Part shown: one piece after another, positions 52,087 through 53,638 of the stretch
Position numbering within the stretch: the stretch's first letter is position 1
Layout of the letters: each line of letters starts with the position of its first letter
Notes under the pieces: generated by a model
The model's input: the letters and a program-made list of their open reading frames with translations, nothing else
What the model was told of the DNA's origin: nothing
The model's database searches: none
Origin: Paenibacillus albiflavus
GTDB taxonomy: Bacteria; Bacillota; Bacilli; Paenibacillales; NBRC-103111
Reading direction: 5' to 3'
Assembly (NCBI RefSeq): GCF_004344915.1
Contig: NZ_SKFG01000023.1
Coordinates: forward strand, 1-53,638
DNA: 53,638 nucleotides
Program-made: the position numbers and the translations under genes

Positions 52087-53638
52087 ATGGATAATGTGAT
52101 AAGCAAAATCGATGCGGAAATTCATCGGTTGAGAACAAACCTTATTCAGCAGCAACAACCGGACGGATCTTGGCATTTTTGTTTTGAGAATGGGATCGTT
52201 ATAGACGCGTATGTGATCATTCTGTTCAGGACTTTGAATATCCGCAATGAGGATTTGATCCGGCGGCTGCATGATCGAATTCTCGCCGCGCAGTTGCAAG
52301 GTGGTTGCTGGAAATTGTATGCCGATGAAGAAGGAGGAAACTTATCCGCTTCGGTTGAAGCTTATTATGCTCTGCTCTTTTCCGGGTACAGCCATTCCAG
52401 AGACGAACCGATTCAGCGGGCCAAACGTTACATACAATCCAAAGGCGGGCTTGAGCATATTAAGAAAAGCCCTTCTCGCCGCTACCGGGCAAAGAAAATG
52501 GCCGGCATCCATATCCTCTATTCCGCTGGAAGTGCTGCTTTTTCCTGCTTATTTCCCTCTTAACCTTTTTGATTTCTCAGGATATTCGAGAGTTCATATA
52601 ATCCCAATGCTGATCATGGCCGACCGTAAATTTTCCATGAAGACAGCCCATACGCCCGATCTATCCGATCTCATTGTCCGCTCCATAGACCAAGAGGAGT
52701 TCGACCAACGCCAAGATTTCGAACACCGGGAACATCAAAAATTTCAGGACAACATCCAGGCAGGCTTAAACCGCCTTATCGGCACGCCCCGTTCTATCTA
52801 TGAAGCCGCTACCGACAAGGCAGAACAGTTTATGCTTTCGCGGATTGAAGCGGACGGATCGCTATACAGCTATGGCAGCAGCACGATTTTAATGATTTTC
52901 GCCCTTCTTGCGTTAGATTATGATCCAAAGCACTCCCTTATCTCGCATGCCATTGATGCCTTAACCGCAATGCAATGCCGCTCCGATCATCAAACAACGA
53001 TTCAAGATTCACCTTCTACTATCTGGGATACCGCCCTGCTTGCATATGCGCTGCAAGAAGCCAGGATTGCCGGCAATCATCCGGTTATTCAGCGTACCGC
53101 CGATTACTTGCGATCCAAACACCAGCATAAAAAAGCCGATTGGAGCATCCATAATCCGGATACCTCACCCGGGGGATGGGGATTCTCGGAAACCAATACC
53201 ATCAACCCTGATGTGGACGATACCACTGCAGCTTTACGAGCAATCAAAAACCTCACCCATACCGATCCTTCGTACCAAGATTCATGGAATCGTGGACTAA
53301 ACTGGGTGCAGTCCATGCAAAATAACGACGGCGGTTGGCCAGCATTCGAAAAAAACACGGATAACAAAATGTTGACCTGGCTTCCCATAGACGGCGCCAA
53401 ATCGGCTGCCATTGATCCGTCGGGGGCCGATCTTACAGGACGGACTTTGGAGTATCTGGGGAACTTCGCTGGACTTACAATTCGTCATGAATTCATCAAA
53501 CGCTGGACACAATGGCTGATTAGCCATCAGGAGAAGGACGGATCATGGTACGGAAGATGGGGAGTTTGTTATATCTATGGCACATGGGCCGCATTAACAG
53601 GTTTAACGGCGGTCGGCCTTCCGACGAACCATAAAACA
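52087..53638 (+). pseudogene. sqhC: Frameshifted squalene-hopene/sporulenol cyclase, 3' partial
   Basis: Start ATG 52087 has GGAGGTGAT seven bases upstream. The first 159 residues (IHRLRTNLIQQQQPDGSWHF; GGNLSASVEAYYALLFSGYS) run to a stop at 52563. The true sequence switches frame near 52465-52475, after KGGLEHIK, and continues ALLAATGQRKWPASISSIPL to the window end. The frame break is best explained by a deletion of about eight bases, because four or so residues of the family's GGL-x6-TK stretch are missing. The catalytic DVDDTTA motif and QW motifs (QNNDGGWPAFE, GSWYGRWG) are intact. These enzymes cyclise squalene or tetraprenyl-curcumene into hopanoid- or sporulenol-type lipids. Confidence 0.85.

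Noticed and set aside
1-53638. CRISPR array or rRNA operon
   Set aside because: No regularly spaced direct repeats and no rRNA-like sequence were seen on reading through.

Overview
The window looks like chromosome from a Paenibacillus-type endospore-forming Firmicute. It is AT-leaning and its genes have AGGAGG-type ribosome sites. It carries SLH-anchored cohesin/dockerin proteins, a copper-amine-oxidase-type stalk protein, a Bce-type peptide-detoxification module and the start of a squalene-hopene/sporulenol cyclase. The species is inferred from gene content only.

Layout. 1-2.8 kb: end of a PhzF-family gene, a small secreted peptide, an AlkD-like gene and a lipoprotein. 2.8-7.5 kb: a scrambled stretch with three scars resembling the 3' end of tmRNA (ssrA). 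A 2.2-kb gene cassette splits one of them. 7.5-14.6 kb: a defence island. It holds a type II restriction-modification locus (controller, MvaI/BcnI-like nuclease, convergent C5-methyltransferase), a degraded ATPase remnant, and a reverse transcriptase plus SLATT membrane protein behind a closed-stem ncRNA. Decayed small genes follow. 14.6-16.7 kb: a broken DsbA-like copy, a DUF4256 gene and a second AlkD-like paralogue.

16.8-25.6 kb: a GntR/solute-binding fusion regulator diverges from a three-gene operon of cohesin-SLH, CBM-cohesin-dockerin and propeller-cohesin-dockerin proteins. I see no catalytic enzyme domain in it. It looks like a self-assembling surface scaffold. 25.8-28.9 kb: aliphatic sulfonate importer ssuCBA with a DsbA-like protein. 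29.4-33.7 kb: a methyltransferase, a MerR gene with a leaderless-type promoter, a membrane protein ending in a tRNA 3'-end scar, and a TetR/MFS efflux pair.

33.8-43.7 kb: a stalk-domain protein, a two-component system divergent from a fused MacB-like ABC transporter, and a complete Bce-type module (response regulator, intramembrane-sensing kinase, ATPase, permease). 43.9-48.8 kb: an IS3-type transposase remnant, a MerR regulator driving a CPBP protease, and an ECF sigma/anti-sigma pair. 48.8-53.6 kb: a Ytr-type GntR-ABC operon, a quinone oxidoreductase-like gene behind a perfect palindrome, and a frameshifted sporulenol/squalene-hopene cyclase running off the end.

The strongest candidate for a little-described system is the ncRNA-RT-SLATT locus at 11.58-13.73 kb. 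The scaffold operon at 18.5-25.6 kb and the ssrA-splitting cassette at 4.37-6.57 kb come next.
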